Shown here: piece by piece, positions 7,886 to 15,463 of the stretch
How the letters are laid out: the number at the start of each line of letters is the position of its first letter
How positions within the stretch are numbered: position 1 is the stretch's first letter
NCBI GenBank assembly: GCA_900317155.1
Contig: ONFO01000022.1
Location: 1 to 64,000, forward strand
Length of the DNA: 64,000 nt
Origin: an uncultured Bacteroidales bacterium
GTDB lineage: Bacteria > Bacteroidota > Bacteroidia > Bacteroidales > F082
Direction: 5' to 3'
The notes under the pieces: generated by a model
Databases searched by the model: none
What the model was told of the DNA's origin: nothing
Seen by the model: the letters and a program-made list of their open reading frames with translations, nothing else
Program-made: the position numbers and the translations under genes

Positions 7886-8200
7886 CAAAATTAATTTGAA
7901 TTGAATTCTATTCTGTTTTTGCCCTTGATTTCGTGTAAAAAACATGTACCTCACAACCTTGATTTCGTGTATATTTTTGACAATTCAAAGCTTTCGATGG
8001 CTTGTTAGCACAATAGCACAAATGCATATATTGTCTATCGTCGCATCGTCGATTTCAACGTAGTTAAAGCACGAATAACGAAACTGACCAACGCTCTCTC
8101 ATATTCCGTCCTTTCATCCCCATTCCCCCTTTGTAAAGGGGGCCAGGGGGATTCCGTCGTCAGCAGTCAGCACGAATGACGAAAACCGCAAGTCAATCTT
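7886..8200. other. Gene-free stretch with direct repeat and palindrome
   Basis: No convincing ORF. It holds an exact 15-base direct repeat CCTTGATTTCGTGTA (7923-7937 and 7957-7971), and the second copy abuts a TATTTTTG (7972-7979). A palindrome of C5T3/A3G5 (8125-8142) is followed by a GGGGGATTCC tract, a composition common in dispersed Bacteroidetes repeats. No T-run follows it on either strand, so it is not an obvious terminator. Confidence 0.4.
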
Positions 8201-8683
8201 TTATTTAAACATCTCATCCGTAAGGTTAAGCGTATAAGTCCTAGTGCCATCATACCCTTCATCATCAGGGCTGCATGTCCATGCCTCGCGTGTGAAGAAA
8301 TACCGTTGCGCATCGCTGGCATTCTCGTCATGGCGATAAGTGATGGTGGCTGCGCCATCGGAACTGCGCGTAATCCTCACGCTGTCGAAATCCGACATAA
8401 GCTGCGTGAAAGCTTGCTCTTCAGTAACAGTAGTGGAAGAGCCGCCGCCCGCCCTGAAAGAGCTGATAGTCGTTTTGTCGAACACATCGCCAGAATTGCT
8501 GGCATAAGGACTCGTGTAACAAACTTCGTTTGTCCCATTCCATCCTGTCAGCACAAGTGTATCGTTGTCGTTGTGAGCAATCTTAAAATCGACATTCACC
8601 ATATACTCACAAGAGCTCAATGTAAAAGCCATTGCCGCCAAAAACACCAGCAGCGTTCCGAATCTGAATTTTCTGTTGTTCAT
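8201..8683 (-). CDS. Lipoprotein of unknown function
   Basis: A 160-residue protein with a signal peptide and lipobox LSSC (Cys about 25), so it is anchored in the outer membrane or periplasm. The mature part is beta-rich, with paired segments DTLVLTGWNG and DSVRITRSSDGAATITYR that look like sandwich strands. No family is recognised. It is driven by the promoter inside the 139-base repeat (TACTTTTG at 8730-8737), the same promoter sequence that serves the barrel protein at 9954-10643, so the two are likely co-regulated. Confidence 0.65.
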   Translation of the reverse strand: MNNRKFRFGTLLVFLAAMAFTLSSCEYMVNVDFKIAHNDNDTLVLTGWNGTNEVCYTSPYASNSGDVFDKTTISSFRAGGGSSTTVTEEQAFTQLMSDFDSVRITRSSDGAATITYRHDENASDAQRYFFTREAWTCSPDDEGYDGTRTYTLNLTDEMFK

Positions 8684-8729
8684 AATTCTTTAATTTTAGG
8701 TATTGATAATTTGATTTGGATTTATGATG

Positions 8730-8868
8730 CAAAAGTATAGCAAATTTTAGCTGTTTTTTCAATTCAAAAGGCCATTACAAACTTTTGCAAAGTCACTTCT
8801 TTGTTTTACAACACGTTGCAATTCCTGATTACAACATTTCATTTATCGCTCTCCCAACTGCTCATCCC
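8730..8868 (-). repeat. 139-base promoter repeat, copy 1
   Basis: Matches 10684-10822 over its full length with few differences. On the minus strand each copy holds the last codons of a WESDK lipoprotein, then an intergenic segment, then a -7 element TACTTTTG that serves the next gene. Confidence 0.75.
8839..8868 (-). pseudogene. Remnant of a third WESDK lipoprotein
   Basis: Ten codons reading GMSSWESDK and stop, matching the ends of the small lipoproteins at 9686-9907 and 10793-11026 (GMSRWESDK). The rest of the gene is missing. The next gene upstream (8875-9594) ends six bases away, so that gene appears to have been placed over the missing part. Confidence 0.65.
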
Positions 8869-8874
8869 TTCTAT

Positions 8875-9594
8875 TTATTTCTTTTGCTGTATTGGACATT
8901 GATTTCCTTCGCAAACATTCAGTCCTTCAAATCTATCGAAATCCAAATCAAGTCGATAGATTGAATCGAAATCAACGGATTGGATGCTGTCGAAATCAAT
9001 CTGCCACAGTTGGGCGGTCTCAATGGCCGAACCCGAATGAGGCGTAGTCGTCAGCCGCTTCAAGACGCGGTTGTCCTTGCTAACGATGAACTCACAAGGT
9101 AATCCGAAGTTTCCAGTCACTTCAGGACCATTTGCGAAAATATGGTTGGTCAGATTGTTGAGGACTTGAAGGTTGGCATCCTTACCTTGGTTTTGGTTGT
9201 TGAATTGCGGACTTTCGTCAAGGAAACACAGCACCTTGCCGTCATACATACCTAACCGCTCCAACTCTTCACGACAATACTTGATGCCTCCTGTGCTTTC
9301 GCTGATGAAGTAGAACTTCACATCGCCACGATGCATGGCGTATGCTGGTGCGTAGGTTCTCCTCAAATGCTCCATGCAAGCACCGCACCCTGAACTGTAA
9401 ACCATCACGATTTTGTAATGTGTCGTGTCCGAGGTGATCAAATGCTTCAATTGGTCTGCATCCAGGCATTCAATGTAATCATGGCTTTTGGCGTAGCGTT
9501 CGTTCCATTGGTTAGGAATAGCCACCTGAACCCTAAGGCATGATTGACACAGTATCATAATAATTGATGCGATAGCGATTCTCGTTTTCATCAT
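8875..9594 (-). CDS. Thioredoxin-fold lipoprotein
   Basis: A 239-residue protein with a signal peptide and lipobox CQSC (Cys about 19). The segment KIVMVYSSGCGACMEHLRR places a C-G-A-C redox site after a beta strand, as in thioredoxin-like reductases. Residues 165-175 include GLPCEFIV, whose proline sits where the cis-Pro loop is expected. The C-terminus is acidic and repetitive (FDSIQSVDFDSIYRLDLDFDRFEG), then CEGNQCP, a second cysteine pair. Probably a periplasmic disulfide reductase (inference). It follows small lipoprotein B by 91 bases. Confidence 0.65.
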   Translation of the reverse strand: MMKTRIAIASIIMILCQSCLRVQVAIPNQWNERYAKSHDYIECLDADQLKHLITSDTTHYKIVMVYSSGCGACMEHLRRTYAPAYAMHRGDVKFYFISESTGGIKYCREELERLGMYDGKVLCFLDESPQFNNQNQGKDANLQVLNNLTNHIFANGPEVTGNFGLPCEFIVSKDNRVLKRLTTTPHSGSAIETAQLWQIDFDSIQSVDFDSIYRLDLDFDRFEGLNVCEGNQCPIQQKK

Positions 9595-9685
9595 ATTGGC
9601 ATTATTTGATGTTCTAATACTATATCGTAGGATATGCTTAAATCTTACTTGTTTTGCAACAATTATTCCTCCAATCTTGTCCCTC

Positions 9686-9907
9686 TCATTTATCGCTCTC
9701 CCACCTGCTCATCCCGCCGTGCAACACATGCCACCGCCGCATTTGATCATCGAAGGCCTCCACCGAGTCCTTTTTCAGGCTGTCGGCAGGCTCCTTACCG
9801 CTTTGGATAGCGGTTTTGGCAGGCCCCTTTTGGTCACTTCGCTGGCATCCTGCCAGCAACAGGATGACCACCACAGAAACCAAACTGAAAAACCTTTTTA
9901 TTCTCAT
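9686..9907 (-). CDS. Small WESDK lipoprotein B
   Basis: A 73-residue lipoprotein with lipobox LAGC (Cys 21) and a mature chain of about 50 residues that is highly charged: SGKEPADSLKKDSVEAFDDQ, then MRRWHVLHGGM and the terminus WESDK. It is closely similar to the copy at 10793-11026. It sits 46 bases behind the barrel protein, so it is probably the last gene of that transcript. Function unknown. Conservation of the mature chain between copies argues that it is a real gene and not only a signal-peptide artefact. Confidence 0.7.
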   Translation of the reverse strand: MRIKRFFSLVSVVVILLLAGCQRSDQKGPAKTAIQSGKEPADSLKKDSVEAFDDQMRRWHVLHGGMSRWESDK

Positions 9908-9953
9908 AGGTTATTGTTAGCCAAACTTTAGCACTTTTAGTCACACTTGAACA

Positions 9954-10643
9954 CTACAGCCTAAACATCACCGTCCCCACAATAGGCCTGTTGATGCGCA
10001 AAGGATATCCCATATACTGCGCCGTATAATCCTTGTCGAAATGGTTCAGCAAGCCATAACCTGACGAGATCTTGAAGCAAATGTCGTTGTATTGGATTCC
10101 GATACCGAAATTCCACGACAGACCAATCCAATGCCATGTGGGTTTCCCGCTGTTTTCAAGCGGACTCCCAAAGATATAACTACCGCTTCCTGATATGACT
10201 CCTGAAGCATCCGTTTTGCGGAAAATCACCAAATCAAGGCTCGGACCTGTGAAAAGCTGAAGCTCCGTGTGGTCGCCAAGTCTGTCGTGATATTGCAGCA
10301 TGACGGGAATCACGCCTGTTAGGTCGTGGGCTTTCACCTCGAGGGTTTCTCCCTCTTCCTCGAATTTGGCGTAGGGGTGGCTGTACTCAAGGCGCACACC
10401 TGTCACAATGCCAAGAGGCGTCTTGCCTAACATGTACTCGCGGTCGTATTCCAGGCCGTAGGCAAGTGCCATCTTACCTTGCTCCGAAGCCAGGTATGAC
10501 ATGCTGATGCCGTTACACTGCATTGTCTTGCCCATCATGCAAACGCCTAATGTGTTATTGACTCTTTTTGTGTTCTTGGTTTGTTGTGCCGTGGCCGACA
10601 CGAGGCAGCACATCAAGGCTGCAATAATCAAAGATTTTTTCAT
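9954..10643 (-). CDS. Outer-membrane beta-barrel protein
   Basis: A 229-residue protein with signal peptide MKKSLIIAALMCCLVSATAQ. The longer upstream reading frame is ignored because it would start near the promoter. The chain alternates hydrophobic and polar residues, with repeated barrel-like strands (GIVTGVRLEYSH, ELQLFTGPSLDLVIF, IGLSWNFGIGIQYND, IVGTVMFRL) and a terminal F-x-L. This fits the PorT/OmpA-barrel type of porin found in Bacteroidetes. No plug or peptidoglycan-binding domain. It is transcribed from the second copy of the 139-base repeat, with small lipoprotein B behind it. Confidence 0.7.
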   Translation of the reverse strand: MKKSLIIAALMCCLVSATAQQTKNTKRVNNTLGVCMMGKTMQCNGISMSYLASEQGKMALAYGLEYDREYMLGKTPLGIVTGVRLEYSHPYAKFEEEGETLEVKAHDLTGVIPVMLQYHDRLGDHTELQLFTGPSLDLVIFRKTDASGVISGSGSYIFGSPLENSGKPTWHWIGLSWNFGIGIQYNDICFKISSGYGLLNHFDKDYTAQYMGYPLRINRPIVGTVMFRL

Positions 10644-10683
10644 TGTATTAAAGTTTAATTGTTCGCTTTGCAATTTTGTTCCA

Positions 10684-10822
10684 CAAAAGTATAGCAAAAA
10701 ATCGCTGTTTTTTCAAGTTCAAAGGCCATTACAAACATTTGCAAAGTCACTTCTTTGTTTTACAACATGTTGCAGTTCCAGATTACAACATTTCATTTAT
10801 CGCTCTCCCACCTGCTCATCCC
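10684..10822 (-). repeat. 139-base promoter repeat, copy 2
   Basis: Second copy of 8730-8868. It includes the last 30 bases of small lipoprotein A and a TACTTTTG at 10684-10691, 40 bases before the barrel protein ATG. Confidence 0.75.
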
Positions 10823-11026
10823 GCCATGCAGCACCCTCCACCGCCGCATTTGCTCATCGAAGGCCTCCACCGAGTCCTTTTTCAGGCTGTCGGCAGGCTC
10901 CTTACCGCTTTGGATAAGGGTTTGGGTAGGCTCCTTCTGGTCACTTTGCTGGCATCCTGCCAGTAGCAGGGCGGCTAATGCCGCCACAGCTGCCGTGAGA
11001 ATCATGAATTCAGATGTTTTTTTCAT
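10793..11026 (-). CDS. Small WESDK lipoprotein A
   Basis: A 77-residue lipoprotein, lipobox LAGC, sharing the mature chain IQSGKEPADSLKKDSVEAF, MRRW-x-VLHGGM and the terminus WESDK with copy B. The stop codon of the T9SS gene ahead is only three bases before its ATG, so the two must be co-transcribed. Unknown function. Its repeated placement at the end of different transcription units suggests a mobile or duplicating accessory gene. Confidence 0.7.
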   Translation of the reverse strand: MKKTSEFMILTAAVAALAALLLAGCQQSDQKEPTQTLIQSGKEPADSLKKDSVEAFDEQMRRWRVLHGGMSRWESDK

Positions 11027-11029
11027 GGC

Positions 11030-12523
11030 TTATCTTTTTACCGTAATGCGTTCCGTCTGCGAAACTCCCTTTGAATCTGTAATCCGCAGCAGGTAAATGC
11101 CTTCGGGCAAATCACTCACACTGATTTCGTTTGAGTTCCGAACCCTCTTCACCAACTGCCCAAGGGCATTGTAAACCTTCACTTCGGCAGCCTCAATGCC
11201 GTCTATCGTCACCTTTTCTTTGGCAGGATTGGGATAAACCAAGGCCTTTATCGCTTCTTGCGGCACTTCTTTTACGCCACAAGGAATCGGATTGAAATCC
11301 TCACGCCGCATCTTGATGAGTTTGCCATATCTATAACTAGAGCCACTATTAATGTAATATCTTGATATGCCAACAAGGCATCCTCCGTCCAACATTGGCA
11401 GGACGAAACGACAAGACGAGTAGTCACCGTATTCTGGTTCGACAAATTCCTTCCGACCCAGCATCTCCATGTCTTTGTCGTATAGGCATACGCTTGAGTG
11501 GCTCTCCCCGCCTGCCGTTATGTAAAACCATGCTCCTCCGTATATGGTAGAATCGTTCACATAAGCCATGCAATAGTTTGAAGCCTGAATGGCTGTATCT
11601 TGCTTGTAGTAAACCCTATCCCAACGGTCAAAAGTTCCATCAAGACCAACCTCTGCCATGCCAATAGTCCAACGAGTGTATTCCCCATTCGGTTTCATCT
11701 CTCCCATTAACAATAGTCTATTGTCGGAAAGCCAATGGTCGGAATAGGAATACACAAAACTTTCACGAAAGGCAGGGGACAAAATGAAGCCGTCCTCATA
11801 GTTGAAGTCGTGGTCGTACATCAGAAGCGAATTGTTGTTGTTCAAACCCGCGCAAAGCACAACGATGCCATCATTATTAGGGTTTTGCAGTAATTTGTAA
11901 CACTCATAACCAAACATGGTTGCTTCCGGATGGGGCAGTTCGGCCGTGACGAAACGGCACGACAAAGTGTCGGCGTTCATATCGAAACGGTAGAAACATG
12001 GTTTTGTCCCTTGTCCGTATGTTTCTTGATACTTATAGCCACATGAAAACACCACCGTTCCGTCGTCATCAAGCATCAACTGTCCACCCTTCGAGAAGCC
12101 AAGGACCATTTCAGGCTCTTCGTGATTTTTTACATTGAGGATGTTGAAATCTGAATCAAGAATCAGAAACACAACATCTTCTCCAACCCCCAAATCATCT
12201 GATAGGACTACTGCCGAGGCAAAATAAGTTCCATTGGCCAATTGCACGATGTGGGTCGGTCTCACATTACCTTCGATGGTGTCGAATACCCGATAATCAT
12301 ATTCGCCATCTTCCGTGACACGCATTACCATAGGAAAGAAGTGGTTATTGTCAGGGCCACATTCGCCCATAATCACGGCTTCTCCTTGGTCATTGACGAT
12401 ACCCGTCCGTAAATACGAGTAATTTCCAAGGTCGTCACAGTCAATTTCCCATTGTTGGGCATAACCCGTCGCCACCATCACCATCAGGCAGCAAATCATC
12501 ATAAATCGTTTTGTCGTTTTCAT
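11030..12523 (-). CDS. T9SS-secreted beta-propeller-like protein
   Basis: A 497-residue secreted protein. It has a signal peptide (MKTTKRFMM ... GYAQ), a body of repeated four-strand motifs of the type D-D-G-T-V-VFSCGY and LDDDG suggestive of a propeller, and a C-terminal type A sorting domain from about 415 (YPNPAKEKVTI, VYNALGQLVKRV, LPEGIYLLRI, TERITVKR). The sorting domain directs export by the type IX system and anchoring to the cell surface. No catalytic residues recognised. Its promoter (12549-12580) sits behind a copy of the conserved box. Confidence 0.8.
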   Translation of the reverse strand: MKTTKRFMMICCLMVMVATGYAQQWEIDCDDLGNYSYLRTGIVNDQGEAVIMGECGPDNNHFFPMVMRVTEDGEYDYRVFDTIEGNVRPTHIVQLANGTYFASAVVLSDDLGVGEDVVFLILDSDFNILNVKNHEEPEMVLGFSKGGQLMLDDDGTVVFSCGYKYQETYGQGTKPCFYRFDMNADTLSCRFVTAELPHPEATMFGYECYKLLQNPNNDGIVVLCAGLNNNNSLLMYDHDFNYEDGFILSPAFRESFVYSYSDHWLSDNRLLLMGEMKPNGEYTRWTIGMAEVGLDGTFDRWDRVYYKQDTAIQASNYCMAYVNDSTIYGGAWFYITAGGESHSSVCLYDKDMEMLGRKEFVEPEYGDYSSCRFVLPMLDGGCLVGISRYYINSGSSYRYGKLIKMRREDFNPIPCGVKEVPQEAIKALVYPNPAKEKVTIDGIEAAEVKVYNALGQLVKRVRNSNEISVSDLPEGIYLLRITDSKGVSQTERITVKR

Positions 12524-12548
12524 AACAATTAGGATTTAAATTTTTCGG

Positions 12549-12580
12549 CAAAACTACACCAACACCCCCACGCCTGTCAA
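12549..12580 (-). promoter_or_regulatory. Promoter of the T9SS gene
   Basis: On the minus strand TTG (12578-12580), a 21-base spacer and TAGTTTTG (12549-12556), followed 25 bases later by the ATG. Confidence 0.6.
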
Positions 12581-12581
12581 G

Positions 12582-12641
12582 AAAAACAATGTGCGGATTT
12601 GTGCGGGTTTTTGGCTATCGTACCGATAATCAATTAGATGC
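12582..12641 (-). repeat. 60-base repeat with box copy 2 and regulator relic
   Basis: Matches 13487-13546 with one mismatch. It contains the conserved box (12591-12614), 17 bases of spacer and the last codons of a TPR-HTH gene (ASN stop). The relic runs back to the stop of the kinase-like gene at 12666 and is otherwise missing. Confidence 0.75.
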
Positions 12642-12665
12642 AAATTCCTCAAAGTGCCATCAAAT

Positions 12666-13442
12666 TCATTTCTTCACGAATTTGACGATACAGTCGATGC
12701 AGATGGGAAGCGAGGTCACTTCATCGATAAACACATTGGCGGGGTGCATATCCTCCAATGCAATGTGTTCCGAAATGTAGTTCACTCCCTGTCCTTCCCG
12801 ATTGTCACGGAATCCTTTTTCGGCTGCAAGTTTGTCGATTTCTTCCTTTGAGGCAAGACGCTGACAACGGACGTATGGCTGCGTAAGAATCACACGGAAA
12901 AGTCCGTCCGAATCGCGCGTGAAGCCGATGACGTGCATGGCTGTCTCTGGAAAGATGTAATTGTGTAGCGCAATGGCATCAAGAGCCTTTTGTGTGGTGG
13001 AATAGATGGAGGCCCGTTCTTTCAAAACTGCGGGCGAACCCTCTCTATAATAAACTTTCGCTTCCGCTCCTTCGGCTATCATGGGGCCGAATCCTTTTCG
13101 GACAATATCATCCGACGATTCTACCCAAAGGCGAGCAGCCTTTGCCCATTGCTCAATAAGTTTTTCTTGCAATTCGTCTATTTCCCAGTTGCTTGGGCTT
13201 TTTTGGCCGCTTCCAACATGGCCACTTGCTGTAAGGCTTCTTTCAGCGTAGCTTGCGACGAGGGTCGCCCCGATGAGAGCCGCGCCTGCCTTGCAGACTC
13301 CTGAATGCTCTCGAAGATTAAATCGAGGAAGGTCTGTGGATCCATTTTCTATCTGGTTTACAAGTTCATCGATGATATGAAGTGTTGACTGTGTGAAGCC
13401 GTCATTAGCAATTGCCTCATATAGGTCTTGAAAGCACTTCAT
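12666..13442 (-). CDS. Polyvalent-protein-type kinase domain, stand-alone
   Basis: A 258-residue protein whose C-terminal half matches the kinase-like domain usually embedded in phage and conjugative-element polyvalent proteins. Visible elements are EGAEAKVYY (glycine-loop equivalent), AVLKERAS (ATP-anchoring Lys), LHNYIFPETAMHVIGF, ILTQPYV (hinge), then LEDMHPANVFID and CIDCIV, equivalent to the catalytic and metal-binding loops. The N-terminal 100 residues are helical and unassigned. Here it is a separate chromosomal gene between two copies of the regulator box, with its own strong promoter. Probable transfer from a mobile element; substrate unknown. Confidence 0.7.
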   Translation of the reverse strand: MKCFQDLYEAIANDGFTQSTLHIIDELVNQIENGSTDLPRFNLREHSGVCKAGAALIGATLVASYAERSLTASGHVGSGQKSPSNWEIDELQEKLIEQWAKAARLWVESSDDIVRKGFGPMIAEGAEAKVYYREGSPAVLKERASIYSTTQKALDAIALHNYIFPETAMHVIGFTRDSDGLFRVILTQPYVRCQRLASKEEIDKLAAEKGFRDNREGQGVNYISEHIALEDMHPANVFIDEVTSLPICIDCIVKFVKK

Positions 13443-13457
13443 CGTTTTTCATTTGTG

Positions 13458-13487
13458 CAAAAATACACATTATTTCCAAAACCTCAA
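13458..13487 (-). promoter_or_regulatory. Promoter of the kinase-like gene
   Basis: TTG (13485-13487), a 19-base spacer and TATTTTTG (13458-13465) on the minus strand, 15 bases before the ATG. It directly follows box copy 3. Confidence 0.7.
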
Positions 13488-13546
13488 AAAACAATGTGCG
13501 AATTTGTGCGGGTTTTTGGCTATCGTACCGATAATCAATTAGATGC
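13487..13546 (-). repeat. 60-base repeat with box copy 3
   Basis: Partner of 12582-12641. It spans the last three codons and stop of the TPR-HTH gene, then the conserved box (13496-13519), and ends at the -33 element of the next promoter. Confidence 0.75.
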
Positions 13547-15373
13547 GGATTCGCTCGCAAAGCCTCGAAGCGTCACGGAAAGCGGTTCCTCGCTGCCAAA
13601 AACGCCTTTCAATTTGCGGCTGCGCTCACTCACGGTATTGTAGGCGCGCTGCATCAAGGCGGAAATGTCGGCATCCGAAAGTCCGAGCAGATAGAGGCAG
13701 CAATAGTCCAGGTCGCCACGGGTGAGCTCTGGATAGGCCTTGGCCAATCGGCTCGTGAACTGCCCAAAGTGGCGGTCGGCAGCCTCGCGCAAAGCCATCA
13801 CCTGCTCCTTGCCCAAGGCATAGTCCTGATAAAGTTTGCAATCCATCTGCGCCTTGAATTGTCCTTCGTTCACCCGCTCCATGATGAGGCGGCAGATAGG
13901 CTCATCGTTGAACGACACCGCTTGCGCCTCCTGTTTCGGGGCGCCGTTGCCCGCCTGTTGCCGCATCTGGTCCTTCAGCTCGCGCAGCTCCTGGTTGCTC
14001 CGTTTCAGCCTCCCTGACATCGAGGCTTTCTCCAACCGATGCGCCTCTCGTTCGGCCTCCATTTTCTGGCTCTCCAACCGATGCGCTTCTTGCACAGCTT
14101 CCATCTGTTGGCTCGCCGCGTCGCGCTGCTGCTTCATCTTGCGCCTAATCAGCAGCCAAGCCAACAGCACCGCCACCGCAACCAGAACGCACACCACGAC
14201 GATCATCCTGTTCCTCCGCAGCCGCGCCGCCTGCTGCCTTTCGACTTCGGCTCGCTCTTGCTCCCACTGCAAATGCTGCTGAAACAGCTCGTTGAGTTGG
14301 GAGACCCGCTTTTGGCTTTCGGCTGCTGCAGATACATCTTCTATGAGGAATTGGGCATATTGGTTGGCTTTTAAGGTATCTCCCTCGCTAATGGCAATGT
14401 CATGCAAAGCCTTTGCTGCAAGTTTTTGACCAGTTGCATCCTTTGCAAAATCAAATACTGTTTCCAAATAAACCTTGGCAGAATCGAATTGTCCGGCATT
14501 ATGATAGATGTCGCCAATGGTTTCATATCGGGTTATTCTTTCAGTCTCGCTTTCGGCTTGTGCTACCATGCTTTTCAGACTGTTCAAGGCTTTTGTAGTA
14601 TCGTGGAGATCATAATAATCAAACAATGCTTGCGAAGCCATCAAATCCCTGTAAACCAGATTGTTTCTGTCATGCAAGGCATTAAACGCAGCTTCATAAT
14701 AGAAAACCACACTGTCCGTTTCTTCCAATATATGATATTCTAATCCAATCTGACTCAAAATATTGGCTTTGGCATTAAGCGAAGTCGGCGCAATCTGGTT
14801 GTAAACCAAGGATTGCCTGGCACAATAGATGGCTGGTTCTGGCATAAGTTGGGCCTCGAACAAATCCAACAAACGGTTATAGGTCAACGCCATAAACCGT
14901 GCCTTCTTGCCCACCAATTCATTCTTGGCAAAATGGCTTTCCATGATCCGCAAGGTGTTGAGGTATTCGGCGCAGGCATTCACCAAATCCCCTTGTTCAT
15001 AGAATCCCACACCATTAATATAATGCGCCCGTGCCGCCAAAAACCCGTCATCGATGGAATCAAAATACCCCACCGCCTTCAGCACCTCTTCGCGGTTGCT
15101 CTGCCCATAGTCATTCTTAAACAGCAGCTCCGCAATCAGCACCTGGCAATAATGCCCCTCAAACTCATCCAGGCTATCCGCCTCAGGGCTTGCCGCAAAC
15201 TCCATCATCACCGCCAAGGCACTATCCGGCTGTTCCCACATCAAACTATCAATGGCGGATAATTTCAGGAGAGACGGTGTGGCCACCACCTCTTCAACCC
15301 TATCATCAACGGTTCGGGCACAGCCAACCACCATCAACGATAATAACACGACGATATGCAGATAGGTTTTCAT
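13535..15373 (-). CDS. TPR-HTH membrane-bound regulator
   Basis: A 612-residue one-component regulator. In order: signal peptide with lipobox VVGC (Cys about 18); helical TPR-type repeats (about 30-375, such as DGFLAARAHYINGVGFYEQGDL and AGQFDSAKVYLETVF); one membrane span (MIVVVCVLVAVAVLLAWLLI, about 390-410); a long charged coiled coil (EAHRLESQKMEAEREAHRLE, about 420-470); and a C-terminal HTH (ELTRGDLDYCCLYLLGLSDADI ... SERSRKLKGVFG). This layout, a periplasmic TPR sensor joined to a cytoplasmic DNA-binding tail, recurs in Bacteroidetes. ATG 15373 is chosen over the upstream TTG because the -7 element ends only six bases before it. The ligand is unknown. Confidence 0.75.
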   Translation of the reverse strand: MKTYLHIVVLLSLMVVGCARTVDDRVEEVVATPSLLKLSAIDSLMWEQPDSALAVMMEFAASPEADSLDEFEGHYCQVLIAELLFKNDYGQSNREEVLKAVGYFDSIDDGFLAARAHYINGVGFYEQGDLVNACAEYLNTLRIMESHFAKNELVGKKARFMALTYNRLLDLFEAQLMPEPAIYCARQSLVYNQIAPTSLNAKANILSQIGLEYHILEETDSVVFYYEAAFNALHDRNNLVYRDLMASQALFDYYDLHDTTKALNSLKSMVAQAESETERITRYETIGDIYHNAGQFDSAKVYLETVFDFAKDATGQKLAAKALHDIAISEGDTLKANQYAQFLIEDVSAAAESQKRVSQLNELFQQHLQWEQERAEVERQQAARLRRNRMIVVVCVLVAVAVLLAWLLIRRKMKQQRDAASQQMEAVQEAHRLESQKMEAEREAHRLEKASMSGRLKRSNQELRELKDQMRQQAGNGAPKQEAQAVSFNDEPICRLIMERVNEGQFKAQMDCKLYQDYALGKEQVMALREAADRHFGQFTSRLAKAYPELTRGDLDYCCLYLLGLSDADISALMQRAYNTVSERSRKLKGVFGSEEPLSVTLRGFASESASN

Positions 15374-15379
15374 CGGCTG

Positions 15380-15387
15380 CAAAGGTA
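15380..15387 (-). promoter_or_regulatory. -7 element, possibly leaderless
   Basis: TACCTTTG on the minus strand ends six bases before the ATG at 15373, so the transcript would begin at or almost at the start codon. Confidence 0.5.
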
Positions 15388-15409
15388 GTCAAAATCCATT
15401 ATTCGTTTC

Positions 15410-15442
15410 TTGTCGGAGGTTTCATTATTTATTCTAATTTTG
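15410..15442 (+). promoter_or_regulatory. Promoter of the GH92 gene
   Basis: TTG at 15410-15412 and TAATTTTG at 15435-15442 with a 22-base spacer, 21 bases before the ATG at 15464. The overlap with this promoter rules out a TTG start at 15410. Confidence 0.5.
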
Positions 15443-15463
15443 CCCTTTAAAACTACCAAACAA

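Noticed and set aside
8125-8142. Rho-independent terminator
   Set aside because: The palindrome is perfect but neither strand continues with a T-run, and its stem is only seven usable pairs around a tight loop.
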